Shown: positions 31,311-38,746 of the stretch, piece by piece | Numbering within the stretch: position 1 is the stretch's first letter | Layout of the letters: every line of letters starts with the position of its first letter | Virus record (IMG/VR): IMGVR_UViG_3300032011_000027 | Coordinates: 1 to 41,681 of that record | Length of the DNA: 41,681 bases | Strand: one strand, 5' to 3' | DNA from: a virus | Made by a program: the position numbers and the translations under genes | The notes under the pieces: generated by a model | The model's database searches: none | Seen by the model: only the letters and a program-made list of their open reading frames with translations | What the model was told of the DNA's origin: nothing

Positions 31311-32201
31311 TTACTCTTCGTCTGCCAATTTGCTAAAATAAGACAATGTGTCGTCTTCCTCACTAGCAGGTTTAGAGTTCACAACGTTAGTACTTTTCAC
31401 CTGACCATTGGTCTGTTGTGGGAGGTCAACTGTTTCAACAGTTTCGGTGCTTTGTGTACCCATAATTACCCTATTCAGTTTCTCTTTGAGTTCGTCATAG
31501 GTTTTAAAATTACTAGGGTCTACAAAAGGTTTTAAAGGATATTGTTTCGCCCATATCTCTTTTATAGCAGTATCTTCACTTGCTACTGGCGTAACACCTT
31601 CAAATTCAGATTTGTCGTAGTTCCAATAACCATCAACTTTTCTAATTTTTAGTTTAAAGTTTGCACCTTTCCAAAAATCAAATGGGTTGATTGCCTTTTC
31701 ATCCGCAAATTGAGGTTGCATTGCTTCTGATATCTTATCAAATATCTTTTTACCAAATTTGTATAAGAAAACTTTGCCTTCATTTTCAGGATGTTTTGGA
31801 TCACTTACAATATAAATGTTAGAATAATATGATAATTTTCTTTTTCTCTTACGAGCAATATCCTTATCACTATCTACACCTGTATTCCATAATCTAGTAT
31901 TATCTTCACTAACTGGATCTTTAGAATTTAAAGTTGTTAATGAATTTTCAATGTACCAACCGCCTTTGTCTTGAAATGCGTGTGACCATACTCTTTGCCA
32001 AGGCATTTCTTCGCCATTAGAAGCAGGTAAAAATCTAATAACAGCATAACCGTTACCAGTTTTATCTAACTCTGGTTTCCAAAGTCTATCGTCTTGATAC
32101 TTGTTTTTGTTTGCTTGATCCTCGGGACCGAGGTTCTTTTCAAGTGCCTTTGTAATCTTATCAAAGTTACTTGATGATGATTTTAATGTTTCAAAATCCA
32201 T
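31311..32201 (-). CDS. 32: Single-stranded DNA-binding protein gp32
   Basis: A 296-residue gp32 homologue. The core matches T4: GNGYAVIRFLPASNGEEMPW (T4 [20 protein letters not shown]), GGWYIENSLTT, RKLSYYSNIYIVSDPKHPEN, EGKVFLYKFGKKIFDKISEA and FDFWKGANFKLKIRKVDGYW. The zinc ligands of T4 gp32 (H64, C77, C87, C90) are missing; this region is NSKDPVSEDNTRLWNTG, so the protein is a zinc-free type, as in related marine phages. The C-terminus is acidic (SEEDDTLSYFSKLADEE), as needed for partner contacts with gp59 and polymerase. It has its own leader with a late motif and ends at a strong terminator. Confidence 0.95.
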   Translation of the reverse strand: MDFETLKSSSSNFDKITKALEKNLGPEDQANKNKYQDDRLWKPELDKTGNGYAVIRFLPASNGEEMPWQRVWSHAFQDKGGWYIENSLTTLNSKDPVSEDNTRLWNTGVDSDKDIARKRKRKLSYYSNIYIVSDPKHPENEGKVFLYKFGKKIFDKISEAMQPQFADEKAINPFDFWKGANFKLKIRKVDGYWNYDKSEFEGVTPVASEDTAIKEIWAKQYPLKPFVDPSNFKTYDELKEKLNRVIMGTQSTETVETVDLPQQTNGQVKSTNVVNSKPASEEDDTLSYFSKLADEE

Positions 32202-32267
32202 ATGTATTATCTCCTTGTATTAACATATTCGTTGTATTTGTGTACCCTATATTATCGGGTTCATTAT

Positions 32268-32275
32268 TATTTATA
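32268..32275 (-). promoter_or_regulatory. Late-type motif TATAAATA in the gp32 leader
   Basis: Exact minus-strand motif 67 bases before gp32, whose ATG has AAGGAGA upstream. gp32 is needed early, so this would be an added late promoter or a chance match. The leader 32202-32267 is AU-rich and unstructured, the kind of sequence to which T4 gp32 binds to repress its own translation. Confidence 0.4.
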
Positions 32276-32298
32276 CACTCATTATGTTCATAATAACA

Positions 32299-33204
32299 TT
32301 ATTTGAGCATATTGTCAAGTGTGGTATAATCTATGTACTTAATATTTGATAGATTTTTCCACTCTTCAATCTTTCCATTTACCTTATCTCTACCATCATT
32401 ATATCTATTGACTTTATAGAAATGTATGTCTGGATACCATTCCGCTAACATCTTCCATTGATTAATCCAGTTAATAGCTGGTGTTGGACTGTTATCTTTG
32501 GCTGTATAATGCTTGGTACTCTTGTATATATTGTTAATCTTATCATTATGGCTATATAAATCGTGTCCTATTATATACACTTCACAAGGTTTCTCTCTTT
32601 TAACTGCAACTAAACCAGAAGAAGGACCACAAGCCCAACCGTGGTCTCTAGGGTCGCTTATATCGTCTATTGAGTGTGAGTAATCTGGTTCTTTTATCCA
32701 ACTGACTTTAACTGTTGAATTAAGGACATTTTGTTTAGTAACTGCACCATCTTTTTTTAATATACTCACTACACCTTTTAAATTAGCACCGTGTAAAACA
32801 TATTCTTTACTATCACCTCGTTCATTACTGACTATACCACCAAGTTTCTTTGCTAGTTCTAAATCTTCTTTAGGTACTCCACTTTCCATAACTGCGTCAT
32901 ATGATTGAGCAGGCACTTTAGTCCAATTTCTAAAATAACAAGGTATCTTTTGTGCCATACCAGCGTGGTACATTTCGTGGACTATGCCGTGGTCTACACC
33001 AGTTAACACATCACATAAGTTCGGATAATCTCTATAAATGGCATTGCAACCATATATCTTACCAAATTGTTTATACTTATTTAAATCTATACCAATTCTA
33101 CTTTCACCATTACCAATACAGAATACTCTAGCAGACTTCTTTTCTGTTTCTAGTTCTTTTATCATTTTATAATAATCGTCAGCGTCTTTATCTGTCATTA
33201 TCAT
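32299..33204 (-). CDS. Putative glycosyltransferase-fold protein (CstI/DUF115-like, tentative)
   Basis: A 301-residue protein. Near the N-terminus RVFCIGNGESRIGIDLNKYK is followed by KIYGCNAIYRDYPN, reminiscent of the nucleotide-sugar loop IIAGNGPSLKNIDY...FRCNQFYFED of Campylobacter CstI-type sialyltransferases and DUF115 proteins. Around residues 195-225 CGPSSGLVAVKREKPCEVYI, then IGHDLYSHND, parallels TSGVYMCAIA...IYLCGIDFYEGD. The likeness is a two-block fold resemblance, not identity, and the catalytic residues cannot be confirmed. It starts one base after the upstream oxygenase and may modify a glycan, the virion or something unrelated. Confidence 0.45.
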   Translation of the reverse strand: MIMTDKDADDYYKMIKELETEKKSARVFCIGNGESRIGIDLNKYKQFGKIYGCNAIYRDYPNLCDVLTGVDHGIVHEMYHAGMAQKIPCYFRNWTKVPAQSYDAVMESGVPKEDLELAKKLGGIVSNERGDSKEYVLHGANLKGVVSILKKDGAVTKQNVLNSTVKVSWIKEPDYSHSIDDISDPRDHGWACGPSSGLVAVKREKPCEVYIIGHDLYSHNDKINNIYKSTKHYTAKDNSPTPAINWINQWKMLAEWYPDIHFYKVNRYNDGRDKVNGKIEEWKNLSNIKYIDYTTLDNMLK

Positions 33205-33205
33205 A

Positions 33206-33733
33206 TTAAAAATAGTTAAAGTTTATATTAACTCTCCGTGGTTGGTCTGTTGTGTTTGTACTACAATGTTCAAAAGTTGGATCAAAAAAGATTGCTCTAT
33301 TAGCAATACTATCAATTTTAGTACCGTCTTCAAGTTTTGTATATCCATCGCAAGTGTTTAAACAGAATAGACACGTCTTATATGGTAGTTTACTAGGTGG
33401 AAAATCTTGGTGCATACTATGTTCAATAAATTTATTTTGATTTGGATATGAATTTATTTTTACTCTTACTAAAGTTCTCAACTTAAAATCATCATCACGT
33501 TGAAATAATTTATTCAAAATTGGATCCATTAATTCAAAAGATGTATTAAATGTTGGTCTATCATTATCATATAACATATGCATATTAAAAAATTGATTAC
33601 CTATTTGACCTCTTTCGGATTCTTTTACTATTGTATCATAATAAAACCAAGGAAAGTATCTACCCATTACCTTTGATTGTATGTCTTCAAAATCTTTCTT
33701 ATCTAAAAAATTGTCTATTACTATATGTTCCAT
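33206..33733 (-). CDS. 2OG-Fe(II) oxygenase, tandem copy 2
   Basis: A 175-residue protein with the triad H108-Q-D110 (IEHSMHQDF), H156 (TFEHCSTNTT) and the 2-oxoglutarate Arg R166 or R167 before VNINFNYF. The DGYTKLEDGTKIDSIANRAI stretch is a hallmark of this phage family, whose substrate is unknown. It shares about half its residues with the next gene upstream (33733-34287), including MHMLYDNDRPTF and FELMDP, so the two arose by duplication. The start overlaps the paralogue's stop as TAATG. Confidence 0.82.
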   Translation of the reverse strand: MEHIVIDNFLDKKDFEDIQSKVMGRYFPWFYYDTIVKESERGQIGNQFFNMHMLYDNDRPTFNTSFELMDPILNKLFQRDDDFKLRTLVRVKINSYPNQNKFIEHSMHQDFPPSKLPYKTCLFCLNTCDGYTKLEDGTKIDSIANRAIFFDPTFEHCSTNTTDQPRRVNINFNYF

Positions 33734-34287
33734 TAAAAATAGTTAAAGTTTATATTAACTCTCCTTGTATCATTTGTTGTATTTGTACTGCAATGAGGAA
33801 TACTTGGATCAAATAATATTGCTCTATTTTCTTTACTATCAATTTTAACTGAATCTTTTCCATCATCTATCTTGGTATATCCATCGCAAGTGTTTATAGC
33901 AAATAAACACGCCTTACGGTTTAAACCACCCTTACTCGGCCAATCTGTATGCTTAGTATGTTCTCTAAATGTACCTTGATTTGGATAGTTATTAATTTTT
34001 ACTCTTATTAAAGTATTCATACGAAATCTAGGGTCATCAAGTTTCATTAACTCACCCAAGACTGGATCCATTAGTTCAAAAGAATTCTGAAATGTTGGTC
34101 TGTCATTATCATATAACATATGCATTGAATAAAATGTTAAATCTTTTTTATGTTCGTTCTCTCTTACAATTTCATCATAATGAAACCAAGGAAAGTAATT
34201 ACCCATTATTGTTTTCTTCATCTTATCAAACACCGTTGGTTGTAAGAAGTTATCTATGACTTCATATGTTCTACTTAACTCTTCCAT
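33733..34287 (-). CDS. 2OG-Fe(II) oxygenase, tandem copy 1
   Basis: A 184-residue paralogue of the gene at 33206. The triad is H113-T-D115 (REHTKHTDW), H165 (IPHCSTNTT), with R175 or R176 for 2-oxoglutarate. Relative to copy 2 it has extra N-terminal residues and an insert at DDGKDSVKID. All iron ligands are intact in both copies, so both are probably active and may differ in substrate. A strong GGAGG ribosome site precedes the ATG. Found in the replication block between gp59 and gp32, where T4 has no gene. Confidence 0.82.
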   Translation of the reverse strand: MEELSRTYEVIDNFLQPTVFDKMKKTIMGNYFPWFHYDEIVRENEHKKDLTFYSMHMLYDNDRPTFQNSFELMDPVLGELMKLDDPRFRMNTLIRVKINNYPNQGTFREHTKHTDWPSKGGLNRKACLFAINTCDGYTKIDDGKDSVKIDSKENRAILFDPSIPHCSTNTTNDTRRVNINFNYF

Positions 34288-34366
34288 TTAATATTACCTC
34301 CATTGCTTCTAATATTTCTTGTATAGTCCACGTGCCGTTTATTTTCTTTTTAAGATTTGAGTTCAC
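34271..34366 (-). CDS. 31-residue ORF bridging gp59 and the oxygenase (candidate)
   Basis: A GTG-started frame overlapping the gp59 end and the oxygenase start by 17 bases each. It contains KINGTWTIQEILEAMEVILN, a plausible helix. It fills the only gap between the two genes, but the short length, GTG start and lack of a clear ribosome site keep confidence low. Confidence 0.3.
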   Translation of the reverse strand: MNSNLKKKINGTWTIQEILEAMEVILNGRVK

Positions 34367-34973
34367 TAGTTATAATCTCCTTCATTATTAATTTTGCTTT
34401 AGTTCTATTAAATGATATAAATGGTTTCATTTTTTTGAGTTTTCTGGACATATCAGGCCACACAACTTTTTCCGTAATTTGTTTATCCCAGTTTTTGATA
34501 AAATTAAGAACCGAGTCGAGTATGATGGCGGTTGGGAAATTAATTCTCCTTTGAATAAGTAAGCGTAGCATTCTTGGATGTTGCCCATTAACCACGCTGA
34601 AACCATCATCAAAAGAAATGCCCCTCCTGCTAAAGTCATAAACAATACTATTAATACTGTTTCGTAAACTGTAGTCAAAAGACTCAAAATATTTTCTGTA
34701 ATTGAGGTAGGTTTTGTGTCCATCGTCATTTAATAAGTTACCAATCCATTTCTTACTATCGTCAACAAAATTACTTACAAAGAATTCAAGCACTTCACTT
34801 GGACTATATCTTGTAGATAACTTGTAGAAGAAGTATCTATCTTTCCGTTTAGTAAATGAATCCAATGTTGCATTTACCTTTCCACTATATTTATAATAGT
34901 CGTAGGTGTCTGTTGTAAAATGTAACTTAACACCTAGATATATTTTATATACATCAAAGCCACCATATGCCAT
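34350..34973 (-). CDS. 59: Replicative helicase loader gp59
   Basis: A 207-residue match to T4 gp59, which loads the gp41 helicase onto gp32-coated DNA. MAYGGFDVYKIYLGVKLHF parallels T4 GGERYIDGKSVYKLYLMIKQH; KRKDRYFFYKLSTRYS parallels KRRDKYFFQKLSEKYK; and EFFVSNFVDDSKKWIGNL parallels LIFISNLVANQDAWIGDI. I start at the ATG at 34973, one base after the upstream stop and at the conserved N-terminus, rather than at a longer in-frame codon at 35015. T4 gp59 is 217 residues. Synteny gp33, gp59, gp32 is kept but interrupted by other genes on both sides. Confidence 0.92.
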   Translation of the reverse strand: MAYGGFDVYKIYLGVKLHFTTDTYDYYKYSGKVNATLDSFTKRKDRYFFYKLSTRYSPSEVLEFFVSNFVDDSKKWIGNLLNDDGHKTYLNYRKYFESFDYSLRNSINSIVYDFSRRGISFDDGFSVVNGQHPRMLRLLIQRRINFPTAIILDSVLNFIKNWDKQITEKVVWPDMSRKLKKMKPFISFNRTKAKLIMKEIITSELKS

Positions 34974-34974
34974 A

Positions 34975-35460
34975 TTAATACCAACTAGGCGTATCTCTTT
35001 TAGTCCATACTGCAAGGTGTGATTTGTATTTCTTATAATAATCTCTATACGCTTTTAGACTATCACTATTCCTAACATCTTTTGGCATAGCAGGTGTTGG
35101 TTCTGTAAATTCTTTATCTGGTATATTTTGTGGTGGTGTGGCTAAAACGTTATGTAATTTTTTATATGTTAAATGTGTCTTGCCATATCTATGTGTGTAC
35201 TCATTACATAGAGCATTAAATAATCTATACAAGTATTCGTAGTTCGCTTTTGATTTTCTAACCCATATAGCACTTGGATGATTTTTATGTGTAGGTCTAT
35301 ACAACCCTAAAGGATTATTCATTACTGTATTTGATACATCTAATTCCCAATGAGCAGTACATAGTAATTGAGCATACTCTAGTATCATTTTAACACAATG
35401 CTTATCGTTGTGATATTCTGCTGATTTATTAACGTCTTTATCTAGGTAAAATATATTCAT
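34975..35460 (-). CDS. Conserved phage protein of unknown function
   Basis: 161 residues from the ATG at 35460, which has GAGAGAT upstream; the longer frame begins with TTG. The pattern MNIFYLDKDVNKSAEYHNDK, then HCVKMILEYAQLLCTAHWEL, HPSAIWVRKSKANYEYLYRL, EYTHRYGKTH and a terminal TPSWY is one I know from many phages and bacteria without an assigned role. Some annotations call relatives pyrimidine-dimer glycosylase, but I cannot see the T4 denV catalytic N-terminus. Conserved His and Cys near residues 16-32 could be active-site residues. Confidence 0.7.
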   Translation of the reverse strand: MNIFYLDKDVNKSAEYHNDKHCVKMILEYAQLLCTAHWELDVSNTVMNNPLGLYRPTHKNHPSAIWVRKSKANYEYLYRLFNALCNEYTHRYGKTHLTYKKLHNVLATPPQNIPDKEFTEPTPAMPKDVRNSDSLKAYRDYYKKYKSHLAVWTKRDTPSWY

Positions 35461-35487
35461 ATATCTCTCATTATATACCAATAACTG

Positions 35488-36105
35488 CTATTTGTCAAGC
35501 AAATACTTACTGCATAATGGAAAATGTTCTCTCATAATACTTGCCATTTGTTCAGCTACACTTCCTGTTTCTTTTTGTGCGTTTGATTTAGTTCTTAAAT
35601 TACATACTCTACTAAAAGCATATACACTACCAGACCATATCCATTCGGTCATCATATTTTGAGGTAATATCATACGTGCCATTTCAGGTGCAATACCTTC
35701 CTCTAACATATAGTGATATGTTCCTTTTGCTGTATCAACAGCGTGAGTAATATCAAATTTTATAAGTTTATCACCTGAACCTTGTTTGATAGACTTCTTT
35801 GGTCTACTTCTCCACTCATCTATCATATAAAATTCTGGATCATCATCTACATATCTTCTACTCACTTCATTCCAACTTAAACCAACTTGATGTTTAACTA
35901 ATTGTCTTGCAACAAATATTGGTGCCTTAATTCTAAATGACATTGTAGCGTGAGCAAATGGTGACCAATGACCCCAATGTGCCAAATATTTAATTAACTT
36001 ATCATCTTTCTCATCAAGTACTTCTTTTCTTTTTGCAAATGATACTCTAGCAGCGTTTACTACTGATAGGTCACTTCCCATTTTATCTATAAAATCTACT
36101 TTCAT
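35488..36105 (-). CDS. thyX: Flavin-dependent thymidylate synthase ThyX
   Basis: This 205-residue ThyX would methylate dUMP to dTMP using FAD and methylenetetrahydrofolate, feeding AT-rich phage DNA synthesis. The fingerprint is FVARQLVKHQVGLSWNEVSR, then RYVDDDPEFY, a variant of the RHR-x7-S motif: RHR is KHQ (71-73) with one extra residue before the Ser, a version seen in other phage ThyX proteins. HWSPFAHATMSFRIKAPIFV (about 46-65) and ARMILPQNMMTEW are also family features. Start and stop overlap both neighbours closely (the upstream gene by 4 bases). It lies among replication genes, as expected. Confidence 0.93.
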   Translation of the reverse strand: MKVDFIDKMGSDLSVVNAARVSFAKRKEVLDEKDDKLIKYLAHWGHWSPFAHATMSFRIKAPIFVARQLVKHQVGLSWNEVSRRYVDDDPEFYMIDEWRSRPKKSIKQGSGDKLIKFDITHAVDTAKGTYHYMLEEGIAPEMARMILPQNMMTEWIWSGSVYAFSRVCNLRTKSNAQKETGSVAEQMASIMREHFPLCSKYLLDK

Positions 36106-36356
36106 ATCTTTCTACCCATAGTTTCAAAATCTGATTTATCTACAACTTGATAATTACCTTTGTTATATGCTAGACCAATTGTCTTGCCTTCAGGTAATGT
36201 AACTTTAGGTAAAGTTCTTTTTACACACGCACCTGGTATTGTATCACTTGTAGGTATAGAAATTCTTTTAAGACCATTTATATCTAAAGACAAATCAGGT
36301 AATTTAAAACCTAATAGTGATTCTTTAAATGCTTGATAGTTTTTATACTTCTTCAT
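36102..36356 (-). CDS. 84-residue hypothetical protein
   Basis: Begins MKKYKNYQAFKESLLGFKLP and includes TIPGACVKRTLPKVTLPEGK and GLAYNKGNYQVVDKSD. No membrane segment or recognised motif. Coupled on both sides: its ATG shares TAATG with the gp33 stop, and its end overlaps thyX by 4 bases, so it is made together with gp33 and thyX. Function unknown. Confidence 0.65.
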   Translation of the reverse strand: MKKYKNYQAFKESLLGFKLPDLSLDINGLKRISIPTSDTIPGACVKRTLPKVTLPEGKTIGLAYNKGNYQVVDKSDFETMGRKI

Positions 36357-36571
36357 TATGGCAACATTCCAGGTTTACCACCTTTTAACAGGTTTAGTTG
36401 TGCTGATTGATGTTGTATTTTTTCTTTGAGTTGTTTTGTAATTAGACGTGCTGTAGTTTCAATTTCAATATTATTTTCATCACAATATTTAACAATAGCA
36501 TCCACATAAGATAGTTCTTTATGCTTCTTTACTATGTCCTCTATAATTAGTGAAAATTCTTTTGAGTTCAT
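36356..36571 (-). CDS. 33: Late promoter accessory protein, gp33-like
   Basis: A 71-residue protein. FSLIIEDIVKKHKELSYVDA, then IVKYCDENNIEIETTARLIT and KQLKEKIQHQSAQLNLL resemble the T4 gp33 segment EKMVEEFGMSYLEATTAFLE...FIPSGIIEKIQSEAIDENLL. gp33 binds the RNA polymerase beta flap and couples the gp45 clamp to late transcription with gp55. It is shorter than T4 gp33 (112 residues), lacking N-terminal sequence; relatives in marine phages are also short. Synteny with gp59 and gp32, and the TATAAATA motifs in the window, support the call. It lies directly downstream of the tmRNA. Confidence 0.78.
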   Translation of the reverse strand: MNSKEFSLIIEDIVKKHKELSYVDAIVKYCDENNIEIETTARLITKQLKEKIQHQSAQLNLLKGGKPGMLP

Positions 36572-36604
36572 TGTGTTACTATAACATATTTTCTAGTAAA
36601 TGTA

Positions 36605-36850
36605 AAGTGTGTAGTTTCTGTTGCCACGTACTACACAACGCCGTTTGCCTAGTAACTAGGCAGCAAGAGCTAAACTTTCGTTTGCTTTTATAGTTTTGAT
36701 AGTACGCTATCAGCGATTTAACTCCAAATAGTTTTAGTAGTAGTCGAATCTAACTCACCCCCTTAAAGCACACTATTATATGTGTTTTGAATTGGTGGAG
36801 GTGGTGGGAATCGCACCCACGTCCTCACTAGTTATTATCTATTCTTCAAC
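36605..36850 (-). ncRNA. ssrA: Circularly permuted (two-piece) tmRNA
   Basis: Read 5' to 3' on the minus strand. First comes the acceptor piece (about 36850-36793): T-arm GTGGG-TGCGATT-CCCAC followed by CACCTCC and ACCA, ending at 36793. After a 30-base spacer comes the coding piece, starting at 36762 with GGGGGTGAGTTAGATTCGAC. GGGGGUG pairs with CACCUCC over 7 base pairs with one G-U. CUAUUU (36731-36726) can pair with GAAUAG (36844-36839) as helix P2. The tag frame at 36685-36656 reads ANESLALAA then UAG, a typical LAA-type degradation tag. A hairpin (GCCTAG/CTAGGC) starts at the tag stop, and an 8-bp stem closes near 36608. tmRNA frees stalled ribosomes; the permuted order is the alphaproteobacterial form. 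Outer ends are approximate. Confidence 0.9.
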
Positions 36851-36860
36851 GTCAAATTCA

Positions 36861-37268
36861 TTATAAATCTTTCCCTAATCTTGGTGGTTCAGTCCATTGT
36901 AAATCAAATGACTTATACATCATACAAGATTCTGTACCTGCCATATTAGTTACTACTGCTATTGATTGAGAAAAGTCTTCTGATATCCAGTAGGTAACGT
37001 AATATACAATTTGGTTTTCAGGTTTTGCATTCTCTCTTCCAACTGACATATTAGCCATTAGAAATTTATGATGTTTTAAATACTCTTCAACATATTCCTG
37101 TTTACCACAAATAACTGGCATTGACATCCAATATAATTTTGCCATTTGGTCTTGTTCAGGCTGTAATGGTTCTATAGTATTAGGTGTTTCTGGTGTTTGC
37201 TCCGCCATAGCAACAGTACTCATTAAGAGTAATGCTCCAAAAATTAGTGATATTATTGTCTTGTACAT
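36861..37268 (-). CDS. 135-residue exported protein
   Basis: A clear Sec signal peptide: MYKTIISLIFGALLLMSTVA followed by MAE, with probable cleavage after VAMA. The mature part (about 112 residues) has two Cys (VICGK and ESCMM) that could form a disulfide in the periplasm, and a beta-rich core (QIVYYVTYWISEDFSQSIAV). GAGAGG precedes the ATG. It lies directly upstream of the tmRNA acceptor piece. Family not recognised; the setting suggests a periplasmic role during infection or lysis. Confidence 0.7.
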   Translation of the reverse strand: MYKTIISLIFGALLLMSTVAMAEQTPETPNTIEPLQPEQDQMAKLYWMSMPVICGKQEYVEEYLKHHKFLMANMSVGRENAKPENQIVYYVTYWISEDFSQSIAVVTNMAGTESCMMYKSFDLQWTEPPRLGKDL

Positions 37269-37303
37269 AGTGACCTCTCGTGGATAAAATTTAGGCCACT
37301 TTG

Positions 37304-38002
37304 TTAATGATTTTGCTTGATTTTATCTTTGTTTAGTTCTTCATAGTATTTATAAAAATACTTTATAGATTCTTCAAGTTTAGGTTCAAATAATTTTCTA
37401 TCCTTGACAAAAGAACGCATAGTGCCATCTTCACCTGCCATTAATATAACTAATTGGTCAATGCGTTTACCGAATATCTCCTCATACATCATTGCATAAG
37501 CACAAGTTTGTATATAATAGTTTTCTATCCAACTTTCTTGTCGTTCTTTGTTTGCTGTTTTGAAATCTATTACTGATAACTTGCCATTGTATTCTGCGAC
37601 ACAATCTACTTGACCTGCAATAGTCAATTTATGACTATACATAATCTCTTCTAGTAAATGTATGTTATTAATTTGGTCTATGTAAGGTAGCATTAATCTA
37701 AACATACCCAAAGGTAGTACGTCCCTAATACTAGGAGTTTCACCTCTTAAATATTGTTCAACAAGTGTATGAGTTGCTTTACCTCTTCGTGCCGCTCTAC
37801 CCATTTCCCAATTGGCTGCTTCTTCACCAACTGCTTTTCTCCACTTATCTAATCCTTCTTTTTTCTGTACACCTAAAACTGTTGTGATAGATGGATAGTT
37901 TTTACCATCAACGTCATAAAAACGAAAACCGTTTATACGTCTACCTTTTGTTTTTGGAAGTTTATTTTTATCTAAATCAACCCAAGAAAATTTACTTGCC
38001 AT
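37304..38002 (-). CDS. PD-(D/E)XK exonuclease (RecB/Cas4-like)
   Basis: A 232-residue nuclease. Motifs in order: ARRGKATHTLVEQYL (72-86, with the GxxxH helix), EE at 118-119, AGQVDCVAEYN with D133, VIDFKTA with D146 and K148 (the PD-(D/E)XK pair), and the following IQTCAYAMMYEE with Q165 and Y169, which is motif QhxxY of the RecB/Cas4 family. Similar genes are conserved in marine T4-like phages and are thought to serve DNA processing or recombination. No iron-sulfur cysteine cluster is present, unlike Cas4. It overlaps the 53-residue gene upstream by 11 bases. Confidence 0.85.
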   Translation of the reverse strand: MASKFSWVDLDKNKLPKTKGRRINGFRFYDVDGKNYPSITTVLGVQKKEGLDKWRKAVGEEAANWEMGRAARRGKATHTLVEQYLRGETPSIRDVLPLGMFRLMLPYIDQINNIHLLEEIMYSHKLTIAGQVDCVAEYNGKLSVIDFKTANKERQESWIENYYIQTCAYAMMYEEIFGKRIDQLVILMAGEDGTMRSFVKDRKLFEPKLEESIKYFYKYYEELNKDKIKQNH

Positions 38003-38153
38003 TTTGTTTCCTCAATTTCTTTCTCAAATCACTTATTCGGTGTTTGATACCGTCTATTGTTGTGTACATCCATCCACAATCGTGTGGTTCAATTTGAGTT
38101 CTAAACCACTTGATTGTATCTTTTAATACTGTAATCTGCTTTTGTATATTCAT
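37992..38153 (-). CDS. 53-residue helical protein
   Basis: Read from the ATG at 38153: MNIQKQITVLKDTIKWFRTQ, then IEPHDCGWMYTTIDGIKHRI and a basic tail. The helix-PHD-helix-turn pattern is one I have seen in small, unnamed proteins of T4-like phages. Its end overlaps the nuclease start by 11 bases. No function known. Downstream of 38153 the gap up to 38272 holds nothing that I can support. Confidence 0.65.
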   Translation of the reverse strand: MNIQKQITVLKDTIKWFRTQIEPHDCGWMYTTIDGIKHRISDLRKKLRKQNGK

Positions 38154-38272
38154 AATCTTATAATAACATTATATTAGCACTTTGTCAATGCTTAAATAGA
38201 CCTGTGTAGCATATAATGGTCGGTAAGTTTCTTACGTTCCTTTATTTGCTCATTATTAAGAGTATTTACCTC

Positions 38273-38743
38273 TCAGCTAGGGTCATATGGCTCATATATC
38301 GTCTTTCCATCAGAATTTCTATAAGCTCTTAATATCTGCTTTCTATTATCTTCTGAATTCTTATATGAGCAATGGATCCAACCGCTATTAGGTTCATCCA
38401 CATTGTGGTACTCTAATATCAATTGGTCAAAATCTAAATTGTCAATGATGTATTTTGCTAGTTCAGCATTTGGTAACCCAAATATTTCAAAATCAGCGGC
38501 TTGGCCTTTGGCGTGCTGTGATTTTAAGCTTGAACCTATCTTAACACATAATTCTGGTGAACGGTAACCACTTGATACTGATACTACCTTACCGTAATGA
38601 GTTCTAATTGGTTGTAGTATGTTCTCACATAATTTCTTTAAATTATCTTGATGGTCTTCACTAGGATTATTACTAATACCATTCCGTTCAGCGGTCTGGC
38701 TTTTAGTCATTTCTTTCAACGAAAAGTTTTCGGTTAATTTCAT
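38273..38743 (-). CDS. M15-family peptidoglycan peptidase (endolysin candidate)
   Basis: A 156-residue D-alanyl-D-alanine carboxypeptidase-like enzyme. SVSSGYRSPELCVKIGSS is followed by SQHAKGQAADFEI, giving zinc ligands H77 and D84, and WIHCSY supplies the third, H124. This is the M15A fold that cuts peptide bridges in peptidoglycan. With no lysozyme domain in gp5 and no other cell-wall hydrolase in the window, it is the best candidate for the lysis enzyme seen here. No signal peptide, so it would need a holin. The start is 3 bases after the upstream stop. Confidence 0.85.
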   Translation of the reverse strand: MKLTENFSLKEMTKSQTAERNGISNNPSEDHQDNLKKLCENILQPIRTHYGKVVSVSSGYRSPELCVKIGSSLKSQHAKGQAADFEIFGLPNAELAKYIIDNLDFDQLILEYHNVDEPNSGWIHCSYKNSEDNRKQILRAYRNSDGKTIYEPYDPS

Positions 38744-38746
38744 TTA

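Noticed and set aside
34888-34895. Minus-strand TATAAATA inside gp59
   Set aside because: Internal to a coding region with no gene start nearby; taken as a chance match, and a reminder that the motif alone is weak evidence.
36793-36830. Possible tRNA gene from the T-arm, acceptor strand and CCA
   Set aside because: No anticodon arm or D-arm precedes it, and the matching 5' acceptor strand lies downstream, so it is the acceptor piece of a permuted tmRNA.
37347-37354. Minus-strand TATAAATA inside the PD-(D/E)XK gene
   Set aside because: About 45 bases before the end of the gene; it could serve 37268, but lies in coding sequence and is not supported further.
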